64,000 bases of DNA from Paralithodes platypus (taxonomy: Eukaryota > Arthropoda > Malacostraca > Decapoda > Lithodidae), in the NCBI GenBank assembly GCA_032716605.1, contig CM064519.1, forward strand, positions 27,927,641-27,991,640. Direction: 5' to 3'. This document shows positions 11,480-22,235 of the stretch, one piece after another (the first letter of the stretch is position 1; every line of letters starts with the position of its first letter). A model generated the notes under the pieces. It searched no databases. It was not told where the DNA came from and saw only the letters and a list, made by a program, of their open reading frames with translations. The translations under genes were made by a program, and so were the position numbers.

Positions 11480-12895
11480 GACTGGCGACTTGGAAAATGA
11501 GAATATATGATAATATAACCGAGGGAGAGGTTCTGGGAGTGATTGCAAATGCGAAATTGGATGTATATGGACTGACTGAAACTAAATGGAAGGGTGCAAC
11601 TGTGACGAATGGGAGTGTGACATGGGTGTGTGTACTTGTATGAGTGAAAACGAGAGAGTATAACAGGGTGTGTGTTTGTTTCTTTATATTAAGTGGAAGG
11701 AGCATGTAAGTGAGTATTGATCAGTGAGTTCAATGATTGTGTAGTTTTGAATGAAAGTGGGAATACAGACATGGGAGGTTGCACGTTTGTATGCACAGAC
11801 AGAATATATATACGGAGAGAGTAAATGAAGAGTTGTGTGCAAGTGATCAGGCTTGCGTGGATAGGTTTGGCAAGAATGAACGAATATATCTGATTGGTGA
11901 AATGAATGGGAGCGTAGGTGATAGGAAACTAGATGGGGTGGTGAGAGGGTGGGGTGTACAGTTAGAGGTTGTTGAAGGTGGCAGTGCACTTGTGGACGTG
12001 TGTGTGGGGAGGAGGCTGTTGATAGCCAACACCTTCTTCTGGTACAGAATGATGCACATGGAAACAGCGTGGAGTGGTGAATGGAGTTAGAGATGGTAGA
12101 ACGAAAGGGGCTTTTTGATTATGTATGTATAGACGAACAAATGAGGTGATCAGTGTACGATGCTCGGGTGTACAGAGGTATTGTAGGGGGGGCCTCTCTG
12201 ATCCTAGTGTGGTAGTAGCAAAAATGAGGGTACAAAAGAAGTGGGTGAAGAGAGGTAGATTACGACAGGTCAGATCAGGTGAAGGTGTTGAGGGACAAGC
12301 CTTTACAACGGCACCTCGTGTCTACTTTTCGAAGAGTATATAATATGGATGGAGTAATGAAATATATACAAGAAAGAGCAGTGGATGTTGGAGTACCCTT
12401 AATGAGTGAGTGGAAGTTGCCTGTGCTACTGTTTGGTGATGAATGGCAATTAGTGGTAGTTGCAGGGTTTGGTAAATATGTTTGGAACTGTGTTTGAGAA
12501 ATGGAGCATGAAAGTCATTGTGGTGTAAAGTGAGGTTATTGTCTTTTAGAGGGATTTAGTCACAGAATGTGAGGTAAGATTAAAAGTCAGCTCATTTAAG
12601 AATTTTGGCAGTGTGATGAGTAAATATGGGAGTATACAGTAGAGGATGAAGTGTGAGAGGCTACAGCAGTGAAAGAGGGTTGTATGAACCCTGATTGTAG
12701 TGACAAGGTATAGGCTGGTGATCATGGAAGTAAACCAGTCATTGCATGATAGTGGGATAATCCCGACATTGACATACACTAGTGAAGCATGGGGAGGCTT
12801 GAATCAAGAGTGAGAGGGTTGGAAATGAATTACATAAAGTTCTTCTGGAATTACATAAACATTAAGGTGTGGATGTGGGTCTGCTGGAGTGCGTG
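11480..12895 (+). pseudogene. L-D LINE remnant: endonuclease and reverse-transcriptase pieces
   Basis: Plus-strand translation gives endonuclease-like pieces: LDVYGLTETKWKGATVTNGS (about 11560) and, further on, YLIGEMNGSVGDRKLDGVV (about 11890), where other LINEs carry a GDFN or GDLN motif. ALVDVCVGRRLLIANTFF follows. After a break come reverse-transcriptase pieces near 12350-12480 (MDGVMKYIQERAVDVGVP, then LPVLLFGDE in place of the FADD catalytic box). The catalytic residues are changed, stops are frequent and the fingers/palm part between is deleted. The element is ancient and dead. Confidence 0.75.
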
Positions 12896-12904
12896 AAGAG
12901 GAAC

Positions 12905-13060
12905 ACCTTTACATTGGGGGAGGCGATAGCACAGTGGACAGCGTCGTGAACTGTAGACCAAAAGGACCTCAGATCGAGTCCACGCCAAACGTCAGAGGTT
13001 TTTCCGAGGTGATCTGATCGTTCTTGCTGTTCTATAAGTATCCTGGCTACACCGACACAT
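12905..13060 (+). mobile_element. tRNA-derived SINE
   Basis: The head resembles a tRNA gene. An A-box-like TAGCACAGTGGACAGCG lies near 12927, and a B-box-like AGATCGAGTCC lies at about 12971. The start (GGGGGAGGCG) pairs only partly with the CACGCC end. It lacks a clean clover leaf, so I read it as a SINE head rather than a tRNA gene. It lies between two parts of the L-D LINE and probably inserted there. Confidence 0.6.
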
Positions 13061-13359
13061 CATAAAAACACCCCCTATATCGTCACAAACTCATAGCATA
13101 GTATATGCCCGACCATATTCGAAGAAACTGAATGAACGTATAGCTGCTCTCTCCAAATCAAGTGACATGTCTAAAAAAAAAAGTGTCATCTTCTAGTGTG
13201 TCAGAAAGGAAGCCACCAACACCTTGAGGCTCCACTGAGATCATCTACAGTAGTGCGACACATATGAAGCACACAACATCTTGAAGCTTCAATCGATAAT
13301 CTCGAGGCCTCGTAAGAGTTACAAGTTAACAGCCTACAGTCCCGAGGTTGAGAAATAGA

Positions 13360-13600
13360 AAACAAAAATATGGTGAGTGAAAGAATAGCTGACAGAGTGT
13401 GTAAGAGTAAGGTGGAAGGGCAGATAGGGAGAGACAGACCGAGAGTGAGGTGGCGGGATGAAGTTGAGAGATATATGAATGCAAGTGGTGTTGGGTTGGA
13501 GGAGGGGCGCCATGACAGAGATGCATGAAGGCGATTAATTCGTGTCCACCCCCTCGGGGATCAAGGCATCTGGCAATTGATACATAGAGAAGACTTAACC
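13360..13600 (+). mobile_element. L-D LINE 3' end
   Basis: The translation VSERIADRVCKSKVEGQIGR then RPRVRWRDEVERYM and SGVGLEEGRHDRDA is the C-terminus of the LINE whose other parts lie at 11480-12895. It is followed by the family 3' terminus CCACCCCCTCGGGGATCAAG and GGCAATTGATA. The same terminus occurs at 16720-16780, 20235-20280 (minus) and 26450-26495. Confidence 0.75.
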
Positions 13601-13629
13601 GTCTCATTTGTGGGGGTAATTATCAGAAC

Positions 13630-14013
13630 CAATATGCAACCATTAGTGCCATCACATACAATATGCAACCATTAGTGCCATCACATACAATATGCAACCA
13701 TTAGTGCCATCACATACAATATGCAACCATTAGTGCCATCACATACAATATGCAACCATTAGTGCCATCACATACAATATGCAACCATTAGTGCCATCAC
13801 ATACAATATGCAACCATTAGTGCCATCACATACAATATGCAACCATTAGTGCCATCACATACAATATGCAACCATTAGTGCCATCACATACAATATGCAA
13901 CCATTAGTGCCATCACATACAATATGCAACCATTAGTGCCATCACATACAATATGCAACCATTAGTGCCATCACATACAATATGCAACCATTAGTGCCAT
14001 CACATACAATCAA
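13630..14013. repeat. 29-bp minisatellite, about 13 copies
   Basis: The unit is CATACAATATGCAACCATTA plus GTGCCATCA, and the copies are virtually identical, suggesting recent expansion. Confidence 0.97.
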
Positions 14014-15151
14014 TAAATAGTATGCAACGAATTAAGAGACTAAAATATTTAGGTTTTCTCCTATACAATTAGTTTTACCTTCACGGCGGGGACATAAAGG
14101 TATTTTTTTCCAACAATAATAGAAATAATAGAATATTGCACTACACCCCAGTGGACAATAGGCAAAACTAATTCATTGTTTAATTCATATTTGTATCAAG
14201 TTTAATTAACCTAATGTACAGAGCGTAGCCATGTGAATTATACTGCGTGTAAATGTTAATTTGCACAAATACACACAAACACGCACATACCCACGTATGA
14301 ACCCGCAATGTATACACAGACACACACACACACTTATATGTATATATACCATATATGTACACAGTTAGACACACACAAAATTATGTAAAACCAAATATCA
14401 GTTCCACGCAATGCATACAACTCACTATATAGCTTTATCAACAAATAATTACGTCCTGGTAACTTCATTATTCGGTAGACCGATGACCAATATTTCATTA
14501 ACTTTCTGCATCATGCATAACATTTGCATTCCACTACATATAAATATTGATAAACACGTTTAAACAAAAATATGCAGTTAAAATTAATAGTTTGCCGAAA
14601 ACCTTTGATTGTTATTTGTATCAATTGTAGCGAGAGACTACGACGTGAAACGATTAGTGTCTGGCATGGGTTATTAAAAGACAGGACTGGGAAAGCAAAG
14701 TGATAGTAACTTATAATAACATCGTTTTTAATCAATGTACAGTATATACAGTGATTATATAGTATCATTGATATATATTAATTATTATAATGTTTAGTTC
14801 TCCCTGCGCTGGACTGGTGTATACAGTTTGTATAATATATAGAACAGTATCTGAAAGAGTCCCTTTCAATAATTAATTATTGTCTGGGTTATGTTGAATC
14901 CTAAATTCCTGGAGCTGTGACATCGCTTATTCCATTTCATACACATGTCGTAGGATCCATATTCCAGGAAACCATACAGGGATTTTTACAAGTAGCCCCA
15001 CGCAACTTGGGTTTAAGTGATATAATTTAATTCTCGCCCAGCCAAACACGAGAGTCATTAATATCTAGTACTGTATATCTCACAAATACACGTGAGCTAC
15101 TAAATGTTCGTATACTCCCAGTCAACCACCGTATGAAATGAAATACTTTCT

Positions 15152-15153
<2 letters not shown>
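14014..15153. other. Unannotated AT-rich region
   Basis: Contains a CA-rich patch (14258-14370) and otherwise unremarkable AT-rich sequence. No coding potential or repeat family was recognised. Confidence 0.5.

Positions 15154-15222
<69 letters not shown>
15154..15222. repeat. (TA)n microsatellite
   Basis: A TA run of about 68 bp, followed by further TATA-rich sequence to about 15290. Confidence 0.95.
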
Positions 15223-15223
<1 letters not shown>

Positions 15224-15812
15224 TGCATATACAGTATATATGTAATATATATATATTATATATTATGTATTATATATATTATGTTGGTATTATTACTCTA
15301 AGAAACTATGTAATATTTACAAATTACAAACGATAAGATTCCTTAGTACGGTATACCAAATCCTCTTTGTAGGCATACTTTAGATATTCTTTATGTTTAT
15401 TGTATATTTTTTGCAACGAAATATTTCTTCAGAAGATGCCTGATTTCAATCACGTCCTTTAATGTGTGATACATTAATTATGAAACATAATACTAAAAAG
15501 CTAGTGTTCCATACTGTGAAGGAAAATGTAGCACACTAAAAGATGATCCCAGGGAAGCACATCTTTGTCTGGACTCAAGATGATTACTTAGATGGGACGG
15601 ATTTAGAACTACTGAGCGAGTCATTAGGGACCGAGAGCTCATCCCCAGGTGCTGTGGTGAGCTGGAAGGTGGGGTAATGAAGGTAATGGTTAGGGTGAAG
15701 AAGGAACAACAATCTAGGTTAGGCGTGGGAGAAAGAAGGAATTTAAAAACTAATAAATAACATGGCAGATTTGAGTGTTCGAGAATGGATAATATGTCGT
15801 AGGCATAAACCT

Positions 15813-16025
15813 TTAACCCCTTCGGTACCGGTGACATACTTTTCATTATATGCTGGCAATTATTAGACGATTTTCTGCTGCTTAGGACGGACGTGCAGCA
15901 ATTAAGAGGCTACAGACTATCTCTGTTAACCCTTTTAGCTACCACAGATTCTTGCTAAGCTGCAAAAATCGTCTAAAAATAGCTGAAATAATACAACATA
16001 CATCCCCCGGTAGTGAAAGGGTTAA
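15813..16025. mobile_element. Family A TTAA MITE (A0), complete
   Basis: The element runs from TTAACCCCTTCGGTACCGG to CCCGGTAGTGAAAGGGTTAA, with inverted ends. The subterminal motif TTAGACGATTTTxTGCxGCTTAG is mirrored by GCTAAGCTGCAAAAATCGTC. Length is 213 bp and it has no ORF. The flanks continue each other at 37059-37125, where the same surrounding sequence lacks the insert and has a single TTAA. This demonstrates insertion at TTAA. Confidence 0.9.
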
Positions 16026-16180
16026 CTGTCTTGATAGTGTAATGATTAAGTGCGCGGAATTTTGGTGTGAGTATCCTAGGTTCGAATCCATGGAGTACCA
16101 CTGTATTCATTAGTTTCATTGATTTCATTAATTAGGTTTATTTGTATGTTAATTGGAGGGTTGGTGAAAATATGAAATTA
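16022..16180 (+). mobile_element. tRNA-derived SINE (S2)
   Basis: The head carries an A-box-like TAGTGTAATGATTAAGTG (from about 16035) and a perfect B box, GGTTCGAATCC, at 16079-16089. The body (TTTCATTAATTAGGTxTATTTGTA and GGGTTGGTGA) matches 37105-37258. The first TTAA of the SINE region is the target that MITE A0 used, so the SINE is the older insertion. It has no recognisable anticodon arm that would support a functional tRNA. Confidence 0.8.
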
Positions 16181-16699
16181 TAAGGAAGTGGTCGGGGTAA
16201 TGATGATGACGGCAAAGAGGACAAGGAGAGACAATTGAAAGAGACGCAAGATAGAAATAAATGTATGATTGTATAATTGATAGGGAATTGAACAGAATAC
16301 AAGGTTGGATGATGATGACTATAATGATAAATATGATGAGGAGATGGAGGATGCAGTTCGAAAATTGAGTATAATGAAATGGAGATGTAAGTTTGCTATT
16401 AATAATAATAATAATAAGGTTAGATTAAAGACTGAAATGTTTGATGATGCTGACAAGACGAGGTTTTTACAGAGTAGAAAATAAATTCTTCAAAAAATGA
16501 ATTGAAAAATAAATAAGTAGATATATTTATAGCAGTTGTGGACGATTACAGACTTGGCAATGAAGGGAGAGGAGAAGCTACCAGTGAAAGTAGACGGTGA
16601 AATATTAAGGTATGGTGAAATACTGTAAGTCATGAGGCTGGTCTTGTTTGACCTCACCTGTGTCGCTCCATACGTTTGGAAATTTTAGTTTGGTTATAT
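16180..16699. other. Unannotated spacer
   Basis: Contains GATGATGA-rich purine sequence and an (AAT)n patch near 16400. No gene or repeat family was recognised. Confidence 0.5.
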
Positions 16700-16780
16700 T
16701 AAGACGCTTTACACCGGTTCGTTCGTGGTCACCCCTTCGGGGATCATGGCGTCAGGCAATAGATAGATAGATAGATAGAC
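16700..16780 (+). mobile_element. L-D type LINE 3' terminus with (GATA)n tail
   Basis: The sequence TTCGTGGTCACCCCTTCGGG followed by GATCATGGCGTCAGGCAATA runs into tandem GATA units (16761-16779). It is the same terminus as at 13550-13590. Only the extreme 3' end is left, as expected from strong 5' truncation. Confidence 0.65.
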
Positions 16781-16781
16781 A

Positions 16782-16925
16782 CCGTTCAAGTGTCAATGTT
16801 TTTTCTAGGCGAGCGACAGCGGCCTTAGATAAATCAGCCCTGGGCCTGGACATATTTCTATTAAAAAAATACAAATTTTGCTTGAAGGGAGTCTGGGTGG
16901 GCATTTTTATTAGTTTGAAGGAACT
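16782..16925 (-). mobile_element. Family B TTAA MITE, decayed fragment
   Basis: The minus-strand family B core is recognisable: TGTCxATxTTTTTxCTxGGCG, GCGAGCGACAGCG, ACATxTTTCTAxTxAAAAA and GAAGGGAGTCTxGG. Ends and TTAA are not preserved. It lies directly after the GATA tail of the LINE terminus. Confidence 0.65.
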
Positions 16926-17589
16926 TTGGAAAAGGGTTACTCTTAGTCAATGGGCAAACTAAAATAATTTACTCGAAAATGGCGAAAACGAGCAAAATCC
17001 TCAAGAATTTATTATACGAAATACCATATTACGATCAGATAGTGTTAATTATATGAGTTCTTTTTCATCTTATCCTTGATAATATTAAATAATTATATTT
17101 GTATTAGGAAAACGTCTCCCTAGGCAAGATCCTTGAAAGTAGCAAAATTTAATCCCACGGGACAATGATGCCTCGCTTTCTTTTATTCTGGCTAACGCTA
17201 GACCATTCTCCCTACCAATAAATGCCTACAGTGGCCGATAGAGGCGCTCAACGCAATGTTTACCGCGATGCATTGTGGGAAATTGGCGACATCGCGGACC
17301 TATCCACCCTCCCTCTCCTTCAACAATTCTATATTATAAGTAGTTAGTCGAAATTTCTATAGCTGACACATATTTTGGTTTCTGCATACTGTTGTTTTAT
17401 ATATTTTAAAATCACCCATATTCGTAAATAACGTATATTTACAATACAAAGTCAGCAAGTATTGTCGCGCCTATTTTGTTATGATACTTAATCAGCTTAT
17501 AATTATCTTTGTAGTCATTATCACCTGCATATGTAATTTCCCTTCATTACTGTACTATATAAGCACTGTTCACCTCTGAGGAGTGGAAG
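16926..17589. other. Unannotated region
   Basis: Unique-looking AT-rich sequence. No gene, repeat family or promoter can be supported. Confidence 0.5.
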
Positions 17590-18060
17590 TGGAGTGGTTG
17601 CATTGAGGCAGTTGGACAAAATTCAAAATAAAACTATTAAATTAATCATTAACCCTGCAATCACACAGGACCTTCCTACATTATCCATACGAAGAAACGT
17701 TGCATCCCTTGCATTATTCTACAGATATTTTCACAGTAATTGTTCCGAGGAACTTGCTTCAATTGTGCCACCTCTCCACATCTTTCCCCGTAGAACTAGG
17801 GCAGCTAAGAGCGCCCATGAATTTACACTTTCTCCTCCACAATGCAGAACTTCTGCTTATCAAAATTCATTTATCCCTAGAACTACTACTCTTTGGAATT
17901 CACTTCCCTCGAGTTGCTTTCCACAAACTTACAATCTACAAAAGTTTAAATCCAGTTGTTACAAACAATTTATGAATGGAGGATGCCTTTAGGCACATGG
18001 ACCTTTTTGTTTTATCTGTGTTTTTCCTTCCTCTCTTAAAAAAAAAAAAAAAAAAAAAAA
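17590..18060 (+). mobile_element. L-B-related LINE fragment with poly-A tail
   Basis: An open frame of about 130 codons to a stop at 17990 reads LPTLSIRRNVASLALFYRYF, FPRRTRAAKSAHEF and TTTLWNSLPSSCFP. This is the usual C-terminus of jockey/CR1-like LINE pol, and RRNVASLxLFYxY is shared with L-B at 21.8 kb. It is followed by a 50-bp 3' untranslated part and 23 adenines (18038-18060). It is 5'-truncated inside the reverse transcriptase, so it is an ordinary dead insertion of a distinct family. Confidence 0.85.
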
Positions 18061-18668
18061 CTTAGTATAGTCATATACTGTAAAATATAAGCATGTAGAA
18101 TCACAAACATCGAGATAAACTGTGCATATCCTTGGTGTTGGGTATTCTTGGTGTCGACAGTCTTAGCTCTGGCGCTACTTCGGAAGCGTCCACCAGAGGT
18201 CTCAGGTGAATTCTTGGTAGGGTCTATTGTATTATGGTCAAAAATGGCTGCCCGAAGCCAAAGGGTATATTAACTCAAGAAATATAACAAAATTGTCATC
18301 TTAAAAACTATACATCAAGTTGATATAATTATTTTATATTCGTTTAACGTTGTGTAGTATGTCTTATGTGTGTGTCTGTATGTAATATTGACAATCATAC
18401 ACATCAATGTGGACCTCTATTCACTACATCAGCCAACACGTCACTTTGTACTTACACTTATAATATTAACCAAACCAATGTATCACCAGGTAAGATCGCG
18501 TGATTGTACCCTATATTAGGTCTGCGTTAACACTGGATTTTCAATGATTGGTTAAGGTTGCTAGTGTACTATATATTATACCGGTGTATATAATAATATT
18601 AATCATATACATATATACAGTATATACCGGTATATATATTAAAAATTAGCAACGTTTCACCTTCAAGC
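18061..18668. other. Unannotated region
   Basis: AT-rich unique-looking sequence with a TATA-rich patch near 18570-18640. No supported feature. Confidence 0.5.
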
Positions 18669-19025
18669 TTAAAGGTGGGGTGCATGGGTTGAGATAAACA
18701 TGGAATGATAATCGCCAAGCTGTACAGAATGATCTTGCAAAATGCAATGGCACTGAAATAGTTATTAGCAATGGTATAAAGGATTTTGTGGATCGTCTAT
18801 ACCAGGCCTATGACGTCATAGGAGTACAAGTCCACCATCCAGTTTAGGATAAGGATACTTCTGTGACGTCACTAGGACGTCACAGGCCCGGTATAGACGA
18901 TCCACAAAATCCTTTATACCATCGTTAATAATTATTTCGGTGACATTGCATTTTGCAAGATAATTATGTGCAGGTTGGCGATTACTTGTCCATGTTTACC
19001 TCAACCTATGAGCCCCCACCTTTAA
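18669..19025. mobile_element. Foldback MITE family E, 357 bp, TTAA-flanked
   Basis: Two arms of about 165 bp are inverted copies of each other around a loop of about 25-50 bp. The outer ends are TTAAAGGTGGGG and CCCCACCTTTAA. Mirrored inner blocks include TTGCAAAATGCAATGxCAC, GGTATAAAGGATTTTGTGGA and TCGTCTATACCxGGCC. A TGACGTCATA-like site lies near the loop. The arms differ by scattered substitutions, so the insertion is not recent. It has no coding capacity. Confidence 0.88.
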
Positions 19026-19418
19026 GCAACGTCAGGTAACAATGATTGAAACGAAATGTATTAGGCCTATAAGTTAATGTCAGACAAGTTTACGGTATGG
19101 AGGTAGATAGGCTGAAAACTGTCTGTGGCAGACAGATATGTAACAGACAGACACACACAGAATATTCACCCAAACTACATACTAACATAGACTACATTAA
19201 CAGACACACACATGTAAAAAAGAGACAGGCAAGCACAGACCTTTCACCCAGACATTCTAACAGACTACAATAACAGACACACACACAGACATAAACACAG
19301 ACAAACATATTGACACAAACTACATTAACAGAAAGACAAGCTGCCTAACATGCTGCCAAACAGATCATAAGATTAATGTAATATAATACAATGACTATGG
19401 TAACCAGTCAGAACAAAT
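19026..19418. other. Spacer with ACAGACACAC-rich sequence
   Basis: Irregular CA-rich sequence with repeated ACAGACACACAC and CTACATTAACAGA strings (19130-19340), possibly a degenerate tandem repeat. No gene. Confidence 0.5.
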
Positions 19419-19770
19419 TTAAGGGGAGTAGGTTATATTTATTTGTTTATTAATGTAATTATTAAATATTTGTTTAGTTTCCTCAATAAGCCGGTATCAA
19501 AATTAGAAGAAACAAACAAAAACAAATCCGAGATCACCCTTCCAGAAAAATGTATACATTTGTGTTTTGTAAAGACAATTTTCCCTCCAAAATTACAGGT
19601 TCGCTATCGCTCGCTTTCGCTATCGCTCGCTAGGAAAATTAAATCATCAACTAAATGGCACGAAACTCTTAAACATGACAAAATAAATGGGTCGAAAGAT
19701 CTTAAAACCGCCAAACTAATTGGGTAAGCGTCTTAATATCTCATATATACCTAATGAGGCTAAAGATGAG
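19419..19770 (+). mobile_element. Family B TTAA MITE (B2), 3' end decayed
   Basis: It begins TTAAGGGGAG and carries the order AGTTTCCTC, TCGCTATCGCTCGCT, GGAAAATTAAATCATCA, GGCACGAAA, CTTAAAACCGCCAAACTAAT and GAGGCTAAAGATGAGGGAGAA. The core TCGCTATCGCTCGC is partly duplicated. The right TTAA end cannot be recognised. Confidence 0.75.
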
Positions 19771-20209
19771 GGAGAATATCACGATGGTACCAGACAAACA
19801 AGTATAAGAGGGTGTTTGTGATGATGATACAGACAGAGGCAGGAAGGAGGTCATTAAGTAAAGGAGGACAAGGAACGGGAGATGGAGGAGGAAACAGTTT
19901 GATAATATGCCATGCTGTATATGACTAGTGATGATAATGAAGTCAAGAAAGGAGTGATTTAGAGGACAATATTCCTAGAGAGTAATGAACCATATAATAA
20001 GTTATGTGCAGAGTTCAAGGAAAGTAAATGATGTCCTGAATAGTATATAATTGCGCAAACCATGAAAAGAATAAAATATAGATAAAGTTAAGGCAATGAT
20101 CTTAAAGAAAAGCAAAGAGAAAATACGCAATTGTATATTATAAGTTATGAATAAAGACAAATAAGAAGATTAATGATGACAATGTGAGAAAACAAAATCG
20201 AGAGACTGA
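19771..20209. other. Unannotated purine-rich region
   Basis: No recognisable feature. Confidence 0.4.
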
Positions 20210-20420
20210 AACAAGTATAGAACGGGATATATTTATATATTGCCAGACGATGCCTTGATCTCCAAGGGGTGGTCAGGAATAAATCACTTACACGCGCCTC
20301 TGTCCTCAGCCAGTGCCACTCCTCCCACACAACTCCACTGAATATATCTCTCAACTCCATCCCTCCTCCTCATTCTCAGTCTGCCTCTCCCTCTTCGTCT
20401 CTCCAACCTCACTCATACAC
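20210..20420 (-). mobile_element. L-D type LINE 3' end
   Basis: On the minus strand it reads GMELRDIFSGVVWEEWHWLR then a diverged tail ending CCACCCCTTGGAGATCAAGG and GGCAA. This equals the C-terminus and 3' terminus of the L-D family at 13.36-13.6 kb. It is decayed and 5'-truncated. Confidence 0.65.
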
Positions 20421-20631
20421 TACCTCATTTTATAGGATGTATAATACTTCAATTGCATTAGGGATTGAAAGAGTTGTTGATGATTATAATGTATCCAAAA
20501 TCAAGTAACGAAAGTTGAGTTGTTTTGAAAGTCAAGAAAACATGGCAACTAGTTACACAAATATGTAGCGAATGAGTGGATATATATTAAGTAAATATCA
20601 GTACTGAGAATATATATATACTGTATATACA

Positions 20632-20681
<50 letters not shown>
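20632..20681. repeat. (TA)n microsatellite
   Basis: A TA run of about 50 bp with one interruption, ending next to dispersed repeat R1. Confidence 0.93.
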
Positions 20682-20689
20682 TACCCTAA

Positions 20690-21200
20690 AAGATACTTTG
20701 ACACACAACTTGACACATGAAATATGACCAAAAGTTTGCTGAAAGTAAGTAAAAAACATTGCAAAGTTTTATCGTGGTATTAGAGTGGCTCATTCTTGCA
20801 GTTTTCACTCTTATGTTTTTCACTAAGCATATAATGTGTCTTAGAATGTTTCATATTCTTCGTACAGCAACTAAATATAAATATAGACAATGAAATTTCA
20901 TCCGATGAGGTTACATACCTTGTACGCTGCTAAAGTTACCGAATTACTTTAATTTAATTGAGTCTCTACAAATATTGATATAGTGTTTCTTTATTTCTAG
21001 TGATTATATTGAACAGTTTTTATATTTGCTGAACGTTGCTTTGATATATTATGTCAGTCAAAGAAAACTACAATAAAAGCAGTGAGTTATTTGATATGAC
21101 TTCTATGCATAAGATGCAAAAAAGGAATTTAAAGTGATCAAGTAAAACCTGAAAAAACACTATTTATAGAAGGGATTTACAAAAGAAAATGAAACATTTG
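20690..21200 (+). repeat. Dispersed repeat R1, copy 2
   Basis: Matches 341-905 over its length, with shared CCTAAAAGATA, GCAAAGTTTTATCGTGGT, CTTATGTTTTTCACTAAGCA, CTTGTACxCTGCTAA and AGCAGTGAGTTATTTGATAT. No coding frame or inverted ends were seen. It is followed, after about 220 bp, by the L-B LINE in the same orientation as at the first copy. Confidence 0.7.
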
Positions 21201-21424
21201 AATATTCTTCTTGTATTTTAGATTATATTATATAATAAATATTTTGTTATGCTGGAGGTAATATTAATCACATCATAATTGGAAATCCAAGAATTACATC
21301 ACAATGATGTTACCATAATCAACCAATCAATGGGGGCATTTGCAATGATGATGCAATGCTGCATACACTCTCCGACCGTCCATCCCAGCAGTTTCGAAAA
21401 AAAAAAAAAATTATGTTTGTATAT

Positions 21425-22230
21425 AAGTGAGAGAGACAACAGGTAAAACTGCCTGTAGCGAGTGCCTCCCCAGGAGTTGAAAGAGTGACAGGGCCAAAAT
21501 CAAGGGACATTCGAGCCTAATTGCCTGGACCCACGGAGTTTGAAGCAATTTAAGTCATAGGAAAAGGGAAAGACTGATTCTGGGAGAGAGTTCCAGAGCT
21601 TGGCTGTTGAATAGAAGAAAGACTGAAAGTAACGTTTCACTCTTGGGTTGGAGAGTTGCACAGAGTAGGAGTGGGATTGTGTTGCAAGACTGGTACGATG
21701 TACCCTACGTAGAGGAGGTGGTATACACTGGGAGAGCTCTGAGGAACACTGATTATTTTAGTAGTGATAGAATAGGAAGAGAGATGCAACATTTCGGCGA
21801 AGAGAGAGAGATTGCAGCAAGTCGGGGAGTGGACGGGAGTTATTGATACGAAAGGCCTTCCTTTCTGCTTTGTCTAGGAGTGCGGTGTGAGAGGATCCTC
21901 CCCTAACATGTGAACAATATTCAATACAAGGATGCACTGTGCCCCTGTACAGAGCAAGAAGCTGTGCAGTGGTAAAGAACCCCTTGAGGCGGTTGAGCAC
22001 ACCCAGCTTCTGGGAGGCTGCCTTAGCAAGACTGGTAATATGGTCCTTCCAAGTGAGAGCAGAAGAAAAAGAGACACCAAGAATATTGAGAGAAGATGAA
22101 GGATTGATTTTTGTATTGTTGAAGTACAAGGGATAGTCCTCTGGGAGTTCTGGACAGGTAGTAAGATGGAGAAATTGGGTTTTGGAAGCATTAAAGTCAG
22201 CAAGGTTTTCTATGCCCCAATTGTTCGATA
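21425..22230 (-). mobile_element. L-B LINE, C-terminal pol and 3' UTR
   Basis: Minus-strand translation reads ADFNASKTQFLHL, ILGVSFSSALTWKDHITSLA, AASQKLGVLNRLKGFF, QLLALYRGTVHPCIEYCS and LRRNVASLFLFYHY. This is the region downstream of the FADD box in jockey/CR1-like reverse transcriptases. The tail (about 21425-21600) includes the 3' untranslated block also seen at 48640-48740 and 26282-26392. The 5' break lies at about 22230, where an RTE-type LINE abuts. Frameshifts are present. Confidence 0.88.
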
Positions 22231-22235
22231 TGCCT

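Noticed and set aside
13630..14013. CRISPR-like direct repeats
   Set aside because: These and the other arrays have no unique spacers between repeats; the units are contiguous. The genome is eukaryotic.
16022..16100. Functional tRNA gene
   Set aside because: A and B boxes are good, but acceptor and T arms do not pair and the sequence continues as a repeated SINE body. The same reasoning applies to 12905, 26195, 32086, 37105, 43265, 48975, 51270 and 61047.
18836..18895. CREB/ATF-type regulatory sites (TGACGTCA-like)
   Set aside because: They lie in the centre of a foldback MITE with no gene nearby; palindromy is a by-product of the inverted arms.
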